A stretch of DNA of 9,360 nt from JAQVEM01 sp964616545 (GCA_964616545.1 CAZTUA010000017.1:1-9360), one strand, 5' to 3'; positions 1-7,347 are shown, numbered from the stretch's first letter. A program made the numbers and translations. The notes: generated by a model from the sequence alone, not told the origin.

Positions 1-34
1 TATTTATGATATAAAAAATTTTATTTTAAAATAA

Positions 35-63
35 TTGATTTTTGTAAATAATTTTAATATAAT
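35..63 (+). promoter_or_regulatory. Sigma-70/sigma-A-type promoter of the GGDEF/HD-GYP gene
   Basis: A -35 box TTGATT (35-40) is followed after exactly 17 bases by a perfect -10 box TATAAT (58-63). Transcription would start near position 70, leaving an untranslated leader of about 50 nt before the ATG at 122. The surrounding DNA is extremely AT-rich, which raises the chance of accidental -10 matches, but the paired boxes at optimal spacing upstream of a long gene make this credible. Confidence 0.6.
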
Positions 64-121
64 GTTTAGACTATTAATTAAAATTGTATAGAAAAACTAT
101 TTATAATTTATTTTTATTATT

Positions 122-2239
122 ATGTTGAATATCTCTTTTATATTTATTTGCATATCATTATATATACTAATATATATTCTTGCGATACAGATCCTGAACC
201 TTGCCAAGAATCCGCTGGGTAAAAATAAGGTTCCGTTTTCAATTCTTTCAGTAAACATTTTTCTTCTTTCACTCGGAAGTTTTGTTCTTCTGACCAGCAG
301 CGATATGCTAATGTTGAATGTCTGGGCAAATATTATAGTGGTCGCAATTCTTACTTTACCGGCTATTATATTCCATTTCTCCCTCCGATTTACAGGAAAT
401 GAAATAAGCAAGACATATAAAATCTGTCTCGTATCATTTTATTCCCTTTCGTTGATCTTAAGTGGCTCACTGATGATCTTTAACCAGGTGGGAATCCAGG
501 AAATATCTTATGGCTATACCATAAAAGCTCCGCTTTTAATATTTGCACAATTATTTTTTATTACCCCTATAAATCTTTTTTCTATTTTTATTATAAGCCA
601 GAAGATCTATAAAAATATGAAATCCCAAAAATCAATTCTGGCCGTTTCGTTATTACTTATAGGTTTTACATACAGCTTTCTGGGGGAAACCGTCCTGAAT
701 TATTTTATTGAAAATGGAACAATTCAGCCGTTACCATTAACCTGGGCTTCCAGTATACTTCTGTATTTCTTTATATCACTTGGTTTCCTTATTTCTAACT
801 TTAGCTTGTGGAGAATCACACAGGATAGAATATTCAGGAGCATGGAAGATGCCGTTCTGGCTTTTGATAACTCAGGTCAGGTTGTGGAGATTAATAAATC
901 TGCATACGCCATAATGGACCTGGATGAGAAGAAATACAAAAAAGAAAAATTAAATATAGAATACATATCAGATAATTTATCTTCACGGATTTCCGATAAA
1001 AGACGTAGAAAAAATTTCGCAGAAAAATTAGCCGATATAAAATTAAATAATTACAAGGAAGATATAGAATTCAGGATAAATGGAGGAAAAAAACATTACA
1101 ATGTAAAAATGTCTCCCATAGTTGGTACTTTTAACAGGGTTATTGGAAAAGTATTAATACTTGCCAATATAACATCTATAAAAGAAAAAGAAATGCAGCT
1201 TTATTACCAGTCATACCATGATAAGTTAACCGGTATTTATAACAGGTTATATTTTGAGGAAGAATTGACCAGACTTGATACAAAAAGACAGTTCCCTATC
1301 TCTATTATAATTGGAGATGTAAACGGATTAAAACTTATAAATGATGCATATGGTCATAATAAGGGTGACGAAGTTCTTAAAAAAATAGCTGAAATATTTA
1401 AGAATAATTTGAGGCATGAAGATATTCTTTGCCGGTGGGGCGGCGATGAGTTTGCGACAATATTGCCAAGAACTCAAAAGGAAGACTCCGTAAAAATAAT
1501 TGACAGAGTTAAAGAAAGCTGTATCAGAAATAGTACCGAGAGCATGCCTCTGAATATATCTATGGGCTTTGCGGTTAAAAATAGTTCCAGTAAAAAAATA
1601 AATGAAATAGTCAAAGAAGCCGAAGATATTATGAACGAGCATAAACTACTGGAAAATGAGAGTGCACGCAGCTCTATAATACTGTCGCTAAAAAAAGCTC
1701 TGGAGGAAAGGTATTATGAAACCGAAGAGCATGCCATGAGAATGGCTAACTTAAGTTTGCTTATTGGAGAAAGAATAAACTTAAAATACAATGAACTTAA
1801 CGAATTAAGACTTCTCGCAATACTTCATGACATAGGCAAAATATCAATATCGGATAGCATTATATTAAAACCCGGAAGACTGACATCTGATGAATGGGAA
1901 ATAATAAAGAAACATCCCGAAGTCGGGTATCGCCTTGCCAAGTCCTCACGTGACCTTGGGCAAATTGCAAAGGGCATATTATACCACCATGAAAGATGGG
2001 ATGGCAATGGTTACCCTGAAGGTCTTAAAGGCAAAAAAATACCTGTAATTTCAAGAATTGTTTCTATTGCCGATGCCTTTGATGCAATGACCAACGACAG
2101 ACCTTATAGAAAAGCTATGACTAAATATGAAGCTATAGAAGAAATTAAAAAGGAATCGGGCTCACAATTTGACCCCTATCTTGCAAAACTCTTTATGGAA
2201 GTTCTGGCCGGTAAAAATATTTTTGAAGTGGACGCATAG
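122..2239 (+). CDS. Membrane sensor with PAS, GGDEF and HD-GYP domains (cyclic-di-GMP synthase/phosphodiesterase)
   Basis: This 705-residue protein probably senses a signal through its membrane part and sets cyclic-di-GMP levels. Residues 1-230 hold about seven hydrophobic helices (near 4-26, 36-58, 66-88, 101-120, 133-160, 171-190 and 208-228), as in the 7TM N-terminal domain of some histidine kinases. Residues 236-355 look like a PAS domain. The GGDEF domain (about 360-510) has the intact signature GGDEF at 440-444, a metal-site Asp in IIIGDVNG (D399) and an inhibitory RxxD I-site (R431 to D434) exactly five residues before the signature. The HD-GYP domain (about 525-695) keeps H537, H569-D570, GK at 572-573, H598, H622-H623, the GNGYP core (628-632) and D651. 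Both activities therefore look competent; which one dominates cannot be read from sequence. The start at 122 has no SD sequence but is needed for the first membrane helix. It is the only + strand gene here. Confidence 0.93.
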   Translation: MLNISFIFICISLYILIYILAIQILNLAKNPLGKNKVPFSILSVNIFLLSLGSFVLLTSSDMLMLNVWANIIVVAILTLPAIIFHFSLRFTGNEISKTYKICLVSFYSLSLILSGSLMIFNQVGIQEISYGYTIKAPLLIFAQLFFITPINLFSIFIISQKIYKNMKSQKSILAVSLLLIGFTYSFLGETVLNYFIENGTIQPLPLTWASSILLYFFISLGFLISNFSLWRITQDRIFRSMEDAVLAFDNSGQVVEINKSAYAIMDLDEKKYKKEKLNIEYISDNLSSRISDKRRRKNFAEKLADIKLNNYKEDIEFRINGGKKHYNVKMSPIVGTFNRVIGKVLILANITSIKEKEMQLYYQSYHDKLTGIYNRLYFEEELTRLDTKRQFPISIIIGDVNGLKLINDAYGHNKGDEVLKKIAEIFKNNLRHEDILCRWGGDEFATILPRTQKEDSVKIIDRVKESCIRNSTESMPLNISMGFAVKNSSSKKINEIVKEAEDIMNEHKLLENESARSSIILSLKKALEERYYETEEHAMRMANLSLLIGERINLKYNELNELRLLAILHDIGKISISDSIILKPGRLTSDEWEIIKKHPEVGYRLAKSSRDLGQIAKGILYHHERWDGNGYPEGLKGKKIPVISRIVSIADAFDAMTNDRPYRKAMTKYEAIEEIKKESGSQFDPYLAKLFMEVLAGKNIFEVDA

Positions 2240-2240
2240 G

Positions 2241-2268
2241 ACTTTATAACAAAGTTTATTCTTTTATT
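2241..2268 (+). terminator. Weak possible terminator after the GGDEF/HD-GYP gene
   Basis: Just after the TAG stop (2237-2239) there is a five-base-pair stem, ACTTT (2241-2245) with AAAGT (2251-2255), around a five-base loop, followed by a T-rich stretch (TTATTCTTTT). The stem is short and AT-rich, so it would be weak. Position is the main argument. Confidence 0.3.
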
Positions 2269-2446
2269 ATCACTTTGGATAATTTAAATTTGTAAATTTA
2301 ACTTTTTTATCCATTTATTTCCTTGTCTTATATACTTATTTGTTTTTAGAAGTCAGGATAGAAAGCAGTATTTCCCAAACATTCTCTGGCTCTAAATTTA
2401 TTTTATTCGATATATATAGACTCTTCTGTTATTTATTATTTCGCGT

Positions 2447-2914
2447 TTACTTTTCTGCATTGCATTTCTTTATAATACCTGATAGGAGATTTATTCGCGG
2501 TACTTTTTTCATGTATACTCTGTACTCATTGCCAAACTTCTCAATATTTCGCTGGTCTTCCAATATGATAATAAGATAGCAGCAGACAATGCCCAAAATA
2601 GTCCCAATTAAAATTATCCAATTTTGACCGAAGAAAATATGTGAAAAGAACATTAATATCCCTCCCAGATACATTGGATGCCTGACAATACTATAGATTC
2701 CACTCTTAACAATACTATAAGTTCTATTTCTAAGAAGTGTAAAAATAGATAGAATAAAAAATAATATACCAATTCCCAGTACTGCATATCCTGCAAATAC
2801 CAGTTCTTCAATTACAGGGGGAAATAGATTCATGATAATAATATTAAGCAAGAAAACCATACCTAAAACAACCATTAAAATAATATCCTTTATTTCTCGC
2901 CGTATATTTAACAA
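2447..2914 (-). CDS. Isoprenylcysteine carboxyl methyltransferase-like integral membrane protein
   Basis: This 155-residue membrane protein belongs to the ICMT/phospholipid methyltransferase (PEMT) superfamily. Hydrophobic helices lie near residues 11-30, 38-60, 82-95 and 97-118. The family signature is clear: GIYSIVRHPMYLGG at 72-85 (R78, H79, P80) and the C-terminal cofactor-binding part with an acidic pair E119-D120, FGNEY (127-131) and VPR (138-140). Family members bind S-adenosylmethionine and methylate lipids or isoprenoid-type small molecules; the bacterial substrate is generally unknown and nothing here identifies it. The first codon is TTG, supported by an SD at six-base spacing. It lies about 100 bases downstream of a tRNA-Ser gene and converges on the GGDEF gene, with no clear terminator between. 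It is not an ordinary prenyl-protein enzyme, since bacteria lack CaaX prenylation. Confidence 0.85.
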   Translation of the reverse strand: MLNIRREIKDIILMVVLGMVFLLNIIIMNLFPPVIEELVFAGYAVLGIGILFFILSIFTLLRNRTYSIVKSGIYSIVRHPMYLGGILMFFSHIFFGQNWIILIGTILGIVCCYLIIILEDQRNIEKFGNEYRVYMKKVPRINLLSGIIKKCNAEK

Positions 2915-2920
2915 TTATTC

Positions 2921-2926
2921 TTCCTC
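2921..2926 (-). promoter_or_regulatory. Ribosome binding site that fixes a TTG start
   Basis: On the - strand, GAGGAA lies six bases before the TTG at 2914-2912. This spacing is good for an SD and is the reason for choosing TTG as the initiation codon of the ICMT-like gene. Confidence 0.65.
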
Positions 2927-3013
2927 AATCAAGTGGTTTAATAAAAGAACCTTGCCAAAAGCAATTAAAGAAACCAGGCCAGAGATTCTGATATGACTCT
3001 CACATTTTCCAAC

Positions 3014-3105
3014 TGGCGGAGAGAGAGGGATTCGAACCCTCGAAGCAGCTTACGCCACTTACACGCTTTCCAAGCGTGCGCCTTAAACCGCTCAGCCATC
3101 TCTCC
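3014..3105 (-). tRNA. tRNA-Ser (anticodon GGA)
   Basis: The acceptor stem GGAGAGA (3105-3099) pairs with TCTCTCC (3024-3018). A G discriminator follows, and CCA is encoded (3016-3014). The anticodon stem CACGC/GCGTG encloses the loop TTGGAAA, giving anticodon GGA, which reads UCC and UCU. The T arm is GAGGG-TTCGAAT-CCCTC. A long variable arm (AAGTGGC with GCTGCTT, allowing two G-T pairs) is the class II hallmark of tRNA-Ser. The gene looks intact over 92 bases. Confidence 0.97.
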
Positions 3106-3116
3106 CCCAATCAAGT

Positions 3117-3127
3117 ATTATAGCATA
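3117..3127 (-). promoter_or_regulatory. Extended -10 promoter of tRNA-Ser(GGA)
   Basis: Reading the - strand, TATGC is followed by TATAAT (3122-3117), a perfect extended -10 element (TRTGn plus TATAAT). Transcription would start around 3110, a few bases before the mature tRNA 5' end at 3105. No good -35 box is seen, which is normal for extended -10 promoters. Confidence 0.6.
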
Positions 3128-3283
3128 CCAAACATTCAGAGCATTAGAATAAAATATACATAATTATTAATCTTTTCATATTACATTCCAGGATAATCTC
3201 TGCTTCCTTTCTACGAGTGTTATCAATCCGGTAAATGAGCTTTTAGCCCGTAATTAGACAAGGGACCAGACCAGACAATAAAA

Positions 3284-4651
3284 TCAGCAAGACTCTTCCC
3301 TTCTGGCTTCTATGCTTTTATTTATTATCTTTATCTCCCTGGCCAGAAATACAACTGTTATAATGAAACAGCATAGATCTGTAACCGGCCAGGATACCCA
3401 TACCCCTGAAAGACCAAAGAACAATGGTAATATAAAAATTGCCGGTACAAAGAAAAACAGGTCCCTGGAAAGTGATATTACCAGAGAAGGCCTGGCTTTA
3501 CCGATTGCCTGAAAGAACGCACTTCCAAGTATTGGAAAACTCCATAAAGGTGCCAGCATTGCAATCAGTCTTAAAGGTCCGGCTCCTTTTTCAATTACAT
3601 CTATATCGCTGGTAAATATGCCTATCAGCGCTTCGGGGAAAATAACCATTACAATAAATCCTGATAGAGTTACAAATGAAGTCCAGATAAATGCTTCCTT
3701 TAAAACCCTTTTTACCCTGGTATATAATTTTGCCCCGTAGTTAAATCCAACAATAGGTGAAAAACCCTGGCTTATTCCGAGCAGAGGCATAAATATCAGG
3801 TCAATAATCCGTATTCCTATTCCTGTTATGGTAATGTAAACATCACCGCCATATTTGCTTACGAACCTTATAAATAATAAAAATACCACTGAGCCAACAG
3901 TCTGCATTAAGAATGAAGGGGTTCCGAGTCTTAATATTTCACTGGATATTGCCTTATTTATTTTAAACATTTTACATTTTATGCTGAATATACTGCTTCT
4001 TGACATAAAGAAAATAAAAATATAAGTGGCGCTTGCAATATGGCTTATAACAGTCGCAATTGCCGCTCCTTTTACTCCCCATGCAAATACAACTACAAAT
4101 AAATAATCAAGAAGTATATTTAAAATTGACCCAACAAGCATTTCATACATCGAAGCCCTGGGTTTTCCTTCTGCCCTTATCAGATTTGTTCCATTAACTG
4201 AGAACGATAAAAATATAAATCCCAGCAGCATAATATTCAGGTAATCCCTGGCATAAGGCATAACCTCGCTGGAAGCACCCAGAAATCTTAAGATGTCTTC
4301 AGAATATATATATATGGGTGTAATAATAATGATATTTAAGATTGTATTTAATACGATACCATCCCCGCCGGCAACCATAGCCCTTTCTATGTCTCCCCTT
4401 CCCAGCGAACGGGATACTATGGAAGCTGAACCTACTCCGGTTAGAAGGCCTATGGCTACTATGACAATGCTTACGGGCAATACTATAGTAAGACCCGCAA
4501 TTGCATCAGGGCCAACCATATTACCCACAAAAATCGCGTCAACAAAATTATAAAGGGCTATTATTATCATGCCTGTTACAGTCGGCAGGGAAAATTTAAA
4601 TAACAACAACCTCAAATTTTCACTTAAAATTTGTTTCTTTTGCTTTTCCAT
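3284..4651 (-). CDS. MATE family multidrug/toxin efflux transporter (second copy)
   Basis: This 455-residue polytopic membrane protein is a multidrug and toxic compound extrusion (MATE) antiporter of the MepA/NorM type, about twelve helices in two homologous halves. Typical signatures include FKFSLP and ALYNFVDAIFVG in helix 1, GVGSASIVSRSLG, RAEGKPRASM with NILLD after it, and in the second half GISQGFSPIVGFNYGA, FQAIGKARPS and FGLSGVWVSWPVTD. Known members export cationic drugs or metabolites using a sodium or proton gradient; the substrate cannot be told here. It is full length and strongly similar to its neighbour at 4973-6370. One difference is NILLDYLF here against NIILDPIF in the neighbour, a lost proline at a position that is usually proline in related pumps. 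No SD precedes the ATG, but alignment with the paralogue (MEKQKK against MESQRK) supports it. A promoter and a long leader lie upstream. Confidence 0.93.
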   Translation of the reverse strand: MEKQKKQILSENLRLLLFKFSLPTVTGMIIIALYNFVDAIFVGNMVGPDAIAGLTIVLPVSIVIVAIGLLTGVGSASIVSRSLGRGDIERAMVAGGDGIVLNTILNIIIITPIYIYSEDILRFLGASSEVMPYARDYLNIMLLGFIFLSFSVNGTNLIRAEGKPRASMYEMLVGSILNILLDYLFVVVFAWGVKGAAIATVISHIASATYIFIFFMSRSSIFSIKCKMFKINKAISSEILRLGTPSFLMQTVGSVVFLLFIRFVSKYGGDVYITITGIGIRIIDLIFMPLLGISQGFSPIVGFNYGAKLYTRVKRVLKEAFIWTSFVTLSGFIVMVIFPEALIGIFTSDIDVIEKGAGPLRLIAMLAPLWSFPILGSAFFQAIGKARPSLVISLSRDLFFFVPAIFILPLFFGLSGVWVSWPVTDLCCFIITVVFLAREIKIINKSIEARREESC

Positions 4652-4792
4652 TTAATTTGACATCAGATTCTATAATTATAAAAAAAGAAATTCATTTCCT
4701 GGATAAAATCCGCAGCAGAAAATTATAAAGAATTCGTACCGCCTTCCCTTCCAGGATATACCCGGCCTTCCGGGTAAAAAATTACATACAAA
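4652..4792 (-). promoter_or_regulatory. Long 5' leader of the second MATE gene with hairpin and possible leader peptide
   Basis: From the predicted transcript start near 4792 to the ATG at 4651 there are about 140 bases. The leader begins with a seven-base-pair GC-rich hairpin, TACCCGG-AAGG-CCGGGTA (4776-4759). A second possible stem pairs TCCTGGA (4756-4750) with TCCAGGA (4703-4697). A ten-codon open frame, MNFFFYNYRI (4695-4663), ends 11 bases before the MATE start. It matches no riboswitch class I can name. The hairpin is not followed by a T run on the - strand, so it is not a simple terminator. Confidence 0.4.
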
Positions 4793-4798
4793 AATTTA

Positions 4799-4826
4799 AT
4801 TATATTTAAGGTATATGAATTGTCAA
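4799..4826 (-). promoter_or_regulatory. Sigma-70/sigma-A-type promoter of the second MATE gene
   Basis: On the - strand a perfect -35 box TTGACA (4826-4821) and a perfect -10 box TATAAT (4804-4799) are separated by 16 bases. Two consensus hexamers at near-optimal spacing make this the strongest promoter visible in the window, and it shows that the gene at 3284-4651 need not depend on read-through from the first MATE gene. Confidence 0.72.
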
Positions 4827-4972
4827 TAAAATAACCAACCTTTTAATTAGAGATTTGAAAGTGAGCCGGAATGCTTTTACACTATGCTGTACAAAAGGCA
4901 TCTGAAGAGCTTAAATCAGTATCGTTATTCCTGGTACTATTCGCAGGGCGCTAATTATTATTTTTAGCCTTC
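4827..4972. other. Intergenic segment between the MATE genes, no gene supported
   Basis: Together with the promoter and leader this makes a 320-base spacer. The part at about 4861-4950 is visibly richer in G and C than the other spacers. It holds a 27-codon open frame on the + strand (4871-4954) without an SD sequence, which I do not accept as a gene. A weak stem GCTAA/TTAGC (4950-4954 with 4964-4968) lies just after the first MATE stop codon, with no T run on the - strand side. Confidence 0.5.
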
Positions 4973-6370
4973 TTAATCCTGCTGCTGGTATCGTATCTTT
5001 TCAGAAGAAAAATCCTTTCTACTCTCCAACATACTTCTATTGAGCGTCCTTAATTCATAAATAACAAACCCTGCTGTTACAAGAAAAGATAAAAAATCTG
5101 AAACCGGCCATGAGAGCATGACTCCATTTAACCCAAAGAAGATGGGGAGGATAAAAATTGCAGGAATTAAAAAGATAAGCTGCCTTGAAAATTGAATGAC
5201 AAAAGCCGGAATGGGCTTGCCTATGGCCTGGAATATAACTCCCCCAACAATCAGGAATCCTATTGCAGGTAAGAACACAACAATAATCCTCATAGGCAGA
5301 ATCCCCATATTTATAATTTGGAGGTCATCTGTAAAAATTCCAAGCAGTTGACGCGGGAAAAACATAGTCGCTATAAAACCTGCCGCTGCAATAGCAGTCG
5401 TCCATAATAGTGCTTCGCCAAAGATTTTTTTTACCCTCCCATAGAGTCTGGCTCCATAATTAAAACTTGCTATAGTGGAAAAGCCGTAACTTATCCCCAG
5501 GATTGGCATAACCGTAAGGTCAACTATTCTAAAGGTGATCCCCGCTACAGCTATATAAAGGTCATTTCCGTAGTATAGAATAGCACGGTTATATATTAAA
5601 AATATTACACTGTCCAGGACAGCCATTAAAAATGAAGGAAATCCTATAAAGATGATATCTCTGGCCATCTTTTTCTCGGGCTTCAGCATAGAAATTCTGG
5701 GACGATAAACACTTTTCCCGTAAAATGCATAAAGAATAATATAAACAGAACTGCAGAACTGGCTTATAATGGTAGCCAGAGCTACGCCTCTTACCCCCAT
5801 TTTAAATACAAATATAAATATAGGGTCAAGAATTATATTCAGTATTGCACCTATAATCATAGGATAAACTGCGGCTCTTGGTCTGCCCTCGGCTCTTATT
5901 ATATGATTTGATGCGAGTGAAAAAGAAAAAAATATAAATCCAAATAAAATAATGGATAAATAATCACTCGCATAAGGCAATACATCACCGGATGCACCAA
6001 AAAAGATAAGTATTTTATCCAGAAATATGAAAGCTATCACCATCAGCACTGCGTTTATCAAAACATTCAGCACAAAAGCATTTCCGCATGCTTTTACTGC
6101 GGTACCGCGGTCGTTTCTTCCCAGGGCTCTCGATATAATGGACGATGCGCCCACTCCTATCATCAGGCCTATGGCCAGCATAATAATCTGCACCGGAAAA
6201 ACTATAGTAAGCGCCGCTATAGCAAGAGGACCGACACCATTCCCTACAAATACAGTATCGACAAAGTTATAAAGGGCACTTATGACCATTCCTATAATGC
6301 CGGGAAGTGAGAATTTAAAAAGTAAAGTTCTTAAGTTTCCGTTTAGTATTAATTTTCTCTGAGATTCCAT
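4973..6370 (-). CDS. MATE family multidrug/toxin efflux transporter (first copy)
   Basis: This protein of 465 residues is a MATE antiporter of the MepA/NorM type with about twelve membrane helices, paralogous to the next gene downstream over its whole length. Shared signatures include FKFSLP, ALYNFVDTVFVG, GVGASSIISRALG, IIRAEGRPRAAVYP, NIILDPIF, GISYGFSTIASFNYGA, FQAIGKPIPAF and FGLNGVMLSWPVSD. It should extrude a cationic drug or metabolite against an ion gradient; the substrate is not predictable. The open frame extends to a TTG at 6385, but the ATG at 6370 (MESQRK) aligns with the start of the paralogue and is preferred. Neither has an SD sequence. The charged C-terminal tail (after about residue 445) is ten or so residues longer than in the paralogue. 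Tandem copies with separate promoters point to an old duplication followed by divergence of substrate or expression. Confidence 0.93.
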   Translation of the reverse strand: MESQRKLILNGNLRTLLFKFSLPGIIGMVISALYNFVDTVFVGNGVGPLAIAALTIVFPVQIIMLAIGLMIGVGASSIISRALGRNDRGTAVKACGNAFVLNVLINAVLMVIAFIFLDKILIFFGASGDVLPYASDYLSIILFGFIFFSFSLASNHIIRAEGRPRAAVYPMIIGAILNIILDPIFIFVFKMGVRGVALATIISQFCSSVYIILYAFYGKSVYRPRISMLKPEKKMARDIIFIGFPSFLMAVLDSVIFLIYNRAILYYGNDLYIAVAGITFRIVDLTVMPILGISYGFSTIASFNYGARLYGRVKKIFGEALLWTTAIAAAGFIATMFFPRQLLGIFTDDLQIINMGILPMRIIVVFLPAIGFLIVGGVIFQAIGKPIPAFVIQFSRQLIFLIPAIFILPIFFGLNGVMLSWPVSDFLSFLVTAGFVIYELRTLNRSMLESRKDFSSEKIRYQQQD

Positions 6371-6410
6371 TATATATAATTGCAAGAAAAGAATAATATA
6401 TAATAAAAAT

Positions 6411-6439
6411 ATAATAGAATAAAAATATTATTAATACAA
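6411..6439 (-). promoter_or_regulatory. Possible promoter of the first MATE gene
   Basis: TTGTAT (6439-6434) and TATTAT (6416-6411) are separated by 17 bases on the - strand, giving a start near 6404 and a leader of about 34 bases. The region is almost pure A and T, so chance matches are likely. Confidence 0.3.
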
Positions 6440-6449
6440 TAAATAAATA

Positions 6450-6475
6450 TTAATAAAAATTATTATTTTTATTAA
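6450..6475. repeat. Perfect AT-only inverted repeat
   Basis: TTAATAAAAAT (6450-6460) and ATTTTTATTAA (6465-6475) are perfect inverted copies around a four-base TATT. It lies in the 150-base spacer between the zinc-ribbon gene and the first MATE gene. It could be a weak transcription stop or a protein binding site; with only A and T bases it may also be compositional chance. Confidence 0.4.
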
Positions 6476-6537
6476 ACATCTGGAAATGTTGATATTTCTC
6501 AAAAAAGAATTTGGAATTAAACTAAATTTATACCGTA

Positions 6538-6984
6538 TTAAAAGCTGTCTTTCAATCTATAGCCGCAGTATGGGCATAAATTAAAATCCTCTTTTATTTT
6601 TTTACCGCATTCGGGGCATATATCACGGGGCTTACTTTTTCTAATTTCTTTTATGTCAGGAAGTTTGCCAAGGCCCATTTTTATCTCATCCAGTCCAAAT
6701 GAATCTTTTAATCTTCTCAGGACAATTACACTTTCTTCTTTTAGACCGCCTTCTTCTTTTGATAATTTTTCATATACCCGCTTAAAAAGGTCTTCTATAT
6801 CTTCATCGTCAAATTTTTCGAGTATTTTTATTTCACTATCAAGAAGCTCCTTATAAATAAATATATTATCCTCAATAGTATCAAATTGCTTATCTAATTT
6901 TTCATCACATTCCCTGCAATAAGGTTCGTGAGATTTATCTTTAAGGACCTTACCGCATTCTATGCATCGTTCTACCTCTTTCAT
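6538..6984 (-). CDS. Small protein with a zinc ribbon at each end
   Basis: I do not recognise a named family for this 148-residue soluble protein. Two four-cysteine zinc sites are clear: C7-x2-C10 with C23-x2-C26 at the N terminus, and C123-PE-C126 with C137-PY-C140 (CPECGKKI and CPYCGYRL) at the C terminus. The C-terminal one is the common rubredoxin-like zinc ribbon. Between them, residues 30-112 are highly charged and predicted helical, with an acidic stretch FDDEDIEDLF (58-67) and a segment RRLKDSFGLDEIK (90-102). Zinc ribbons of this type mostly mediate protein or nucleic-acid contacts, so an adaptor role is a guess. The ATG at 6984 is well supported: AGGGG lies five bases upstream on the - strand. 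No signal peptide or membrane segment is seen. It stands alone, with spacers of 153 and 363 bases on either side. Confidence 0.82.
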   Translation of the reverse strand: MKEVERCIECGKVLKDKSHEPYCRECDEKLDKQFDTIEDNIFIYKELLDSEIKILEKFDDEDIEDLFKRVYEKLSKEEGGLKEESVIVLRRLKDSFGLDEIKMGLGKLPDIKEIRKSKPRDICPECGKKIKEDFNLCPYCGYRLKDSF

Positions 6985-7347
6985 AATTACCCCTCATTTA
7001 TAATAAGATAATGATTATTATTAAAAAAGAATTTCTATTTTAAACCAGGTTATTTTACTTCCTGTATGTTATTAACATGATTTATTTAAAATCTAAACCT
7101 TTTATACCAAGCTTCATTAACATATAATACACAAAATAAAAAAGTTTTTATAGGAATTTATATACCTGATAGTCAATTTATTCATCTAATTTATTTACTA
7201 TCTTTCTGTATTGCAGAAATTCACAGGACCGCTGAATTTTTCAATTTTTGTATCCTGCATATACAGAATTGTATCAATTGAAGGGTAAATGAGTTAATTT
7301 TATTATGATATAACCATCAACCGGCCACTTCTGATAAAATATTTTAT
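6985..7347. other. 363-base intergenic region without a supported gene
   Basis: Both strands are rich in stops and no coding frame with a start and an SD sequence was found. It holds the SD and a candidate promoter for the zinc-ribbon gene, a palindrome at the end of the hydrolase gene, and a foldable stretch at 7203-7265. In that stretch TGTATTGCAG (7207-7216) can pair with CTGCA (7255-7259) and ATACA (7261-7265) with one bulged base, while a local hairpin TTTCTG/CAGAAA (7203-7208 with 7214-7219) would compete with it. Confidence 0.5.
7147..7176 (-). promoter_or_regulatory. Candidate promoter of the zinc-ribbon gene
   Basis: TTGACT (7176-7171) and TATAAA (7152-7147) are 18 bases apart on the - strand. 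The start would be near 7140, leaving a leader of about 155 bases. Each box has one mismatch to consensus, and other AT-rich -10-like sites exist closer to the gene. Confidence 0.35.

Noticed and set aside
97..411. Antisense open frames over the start of the GGDEF gene
   Set aside because: They oppose a clear membrane-domain coding sequence and show no family features.
2340..2579. Short + strand frame overlapping the end of the ICMT-like gene
   Set aside because: Composition is that of reverse-strand hydrophobic codons. There is no credible start signal, and the - strand gene has clear family motifs.
4293..4553. Open frame on the + strand that resembles another at 6027-6272
   Set aside because: Both lie antisense to equivalent parts of the two MATE genes. 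Their mutual likeness is explained by the paralogy of the genes on the other strand.
4759..4781. Hairpin followed by AAAAAA on the + strand read as a rho-independent terminator
   Set aside because: A terminator needs a T run after the stem in the transcribed direction. Here T precedes the stem on the - strand and A follows it on the + strand, so neither direction fits.
4871..4954. 27-codon + strand open frame starting MLLHYAVQKASEEL in the spacer between MATE genes
   Set aside because: No SD sequence, no recognisable motif and no promoter next to it. The slightly higher GC content alone does not support a gene.
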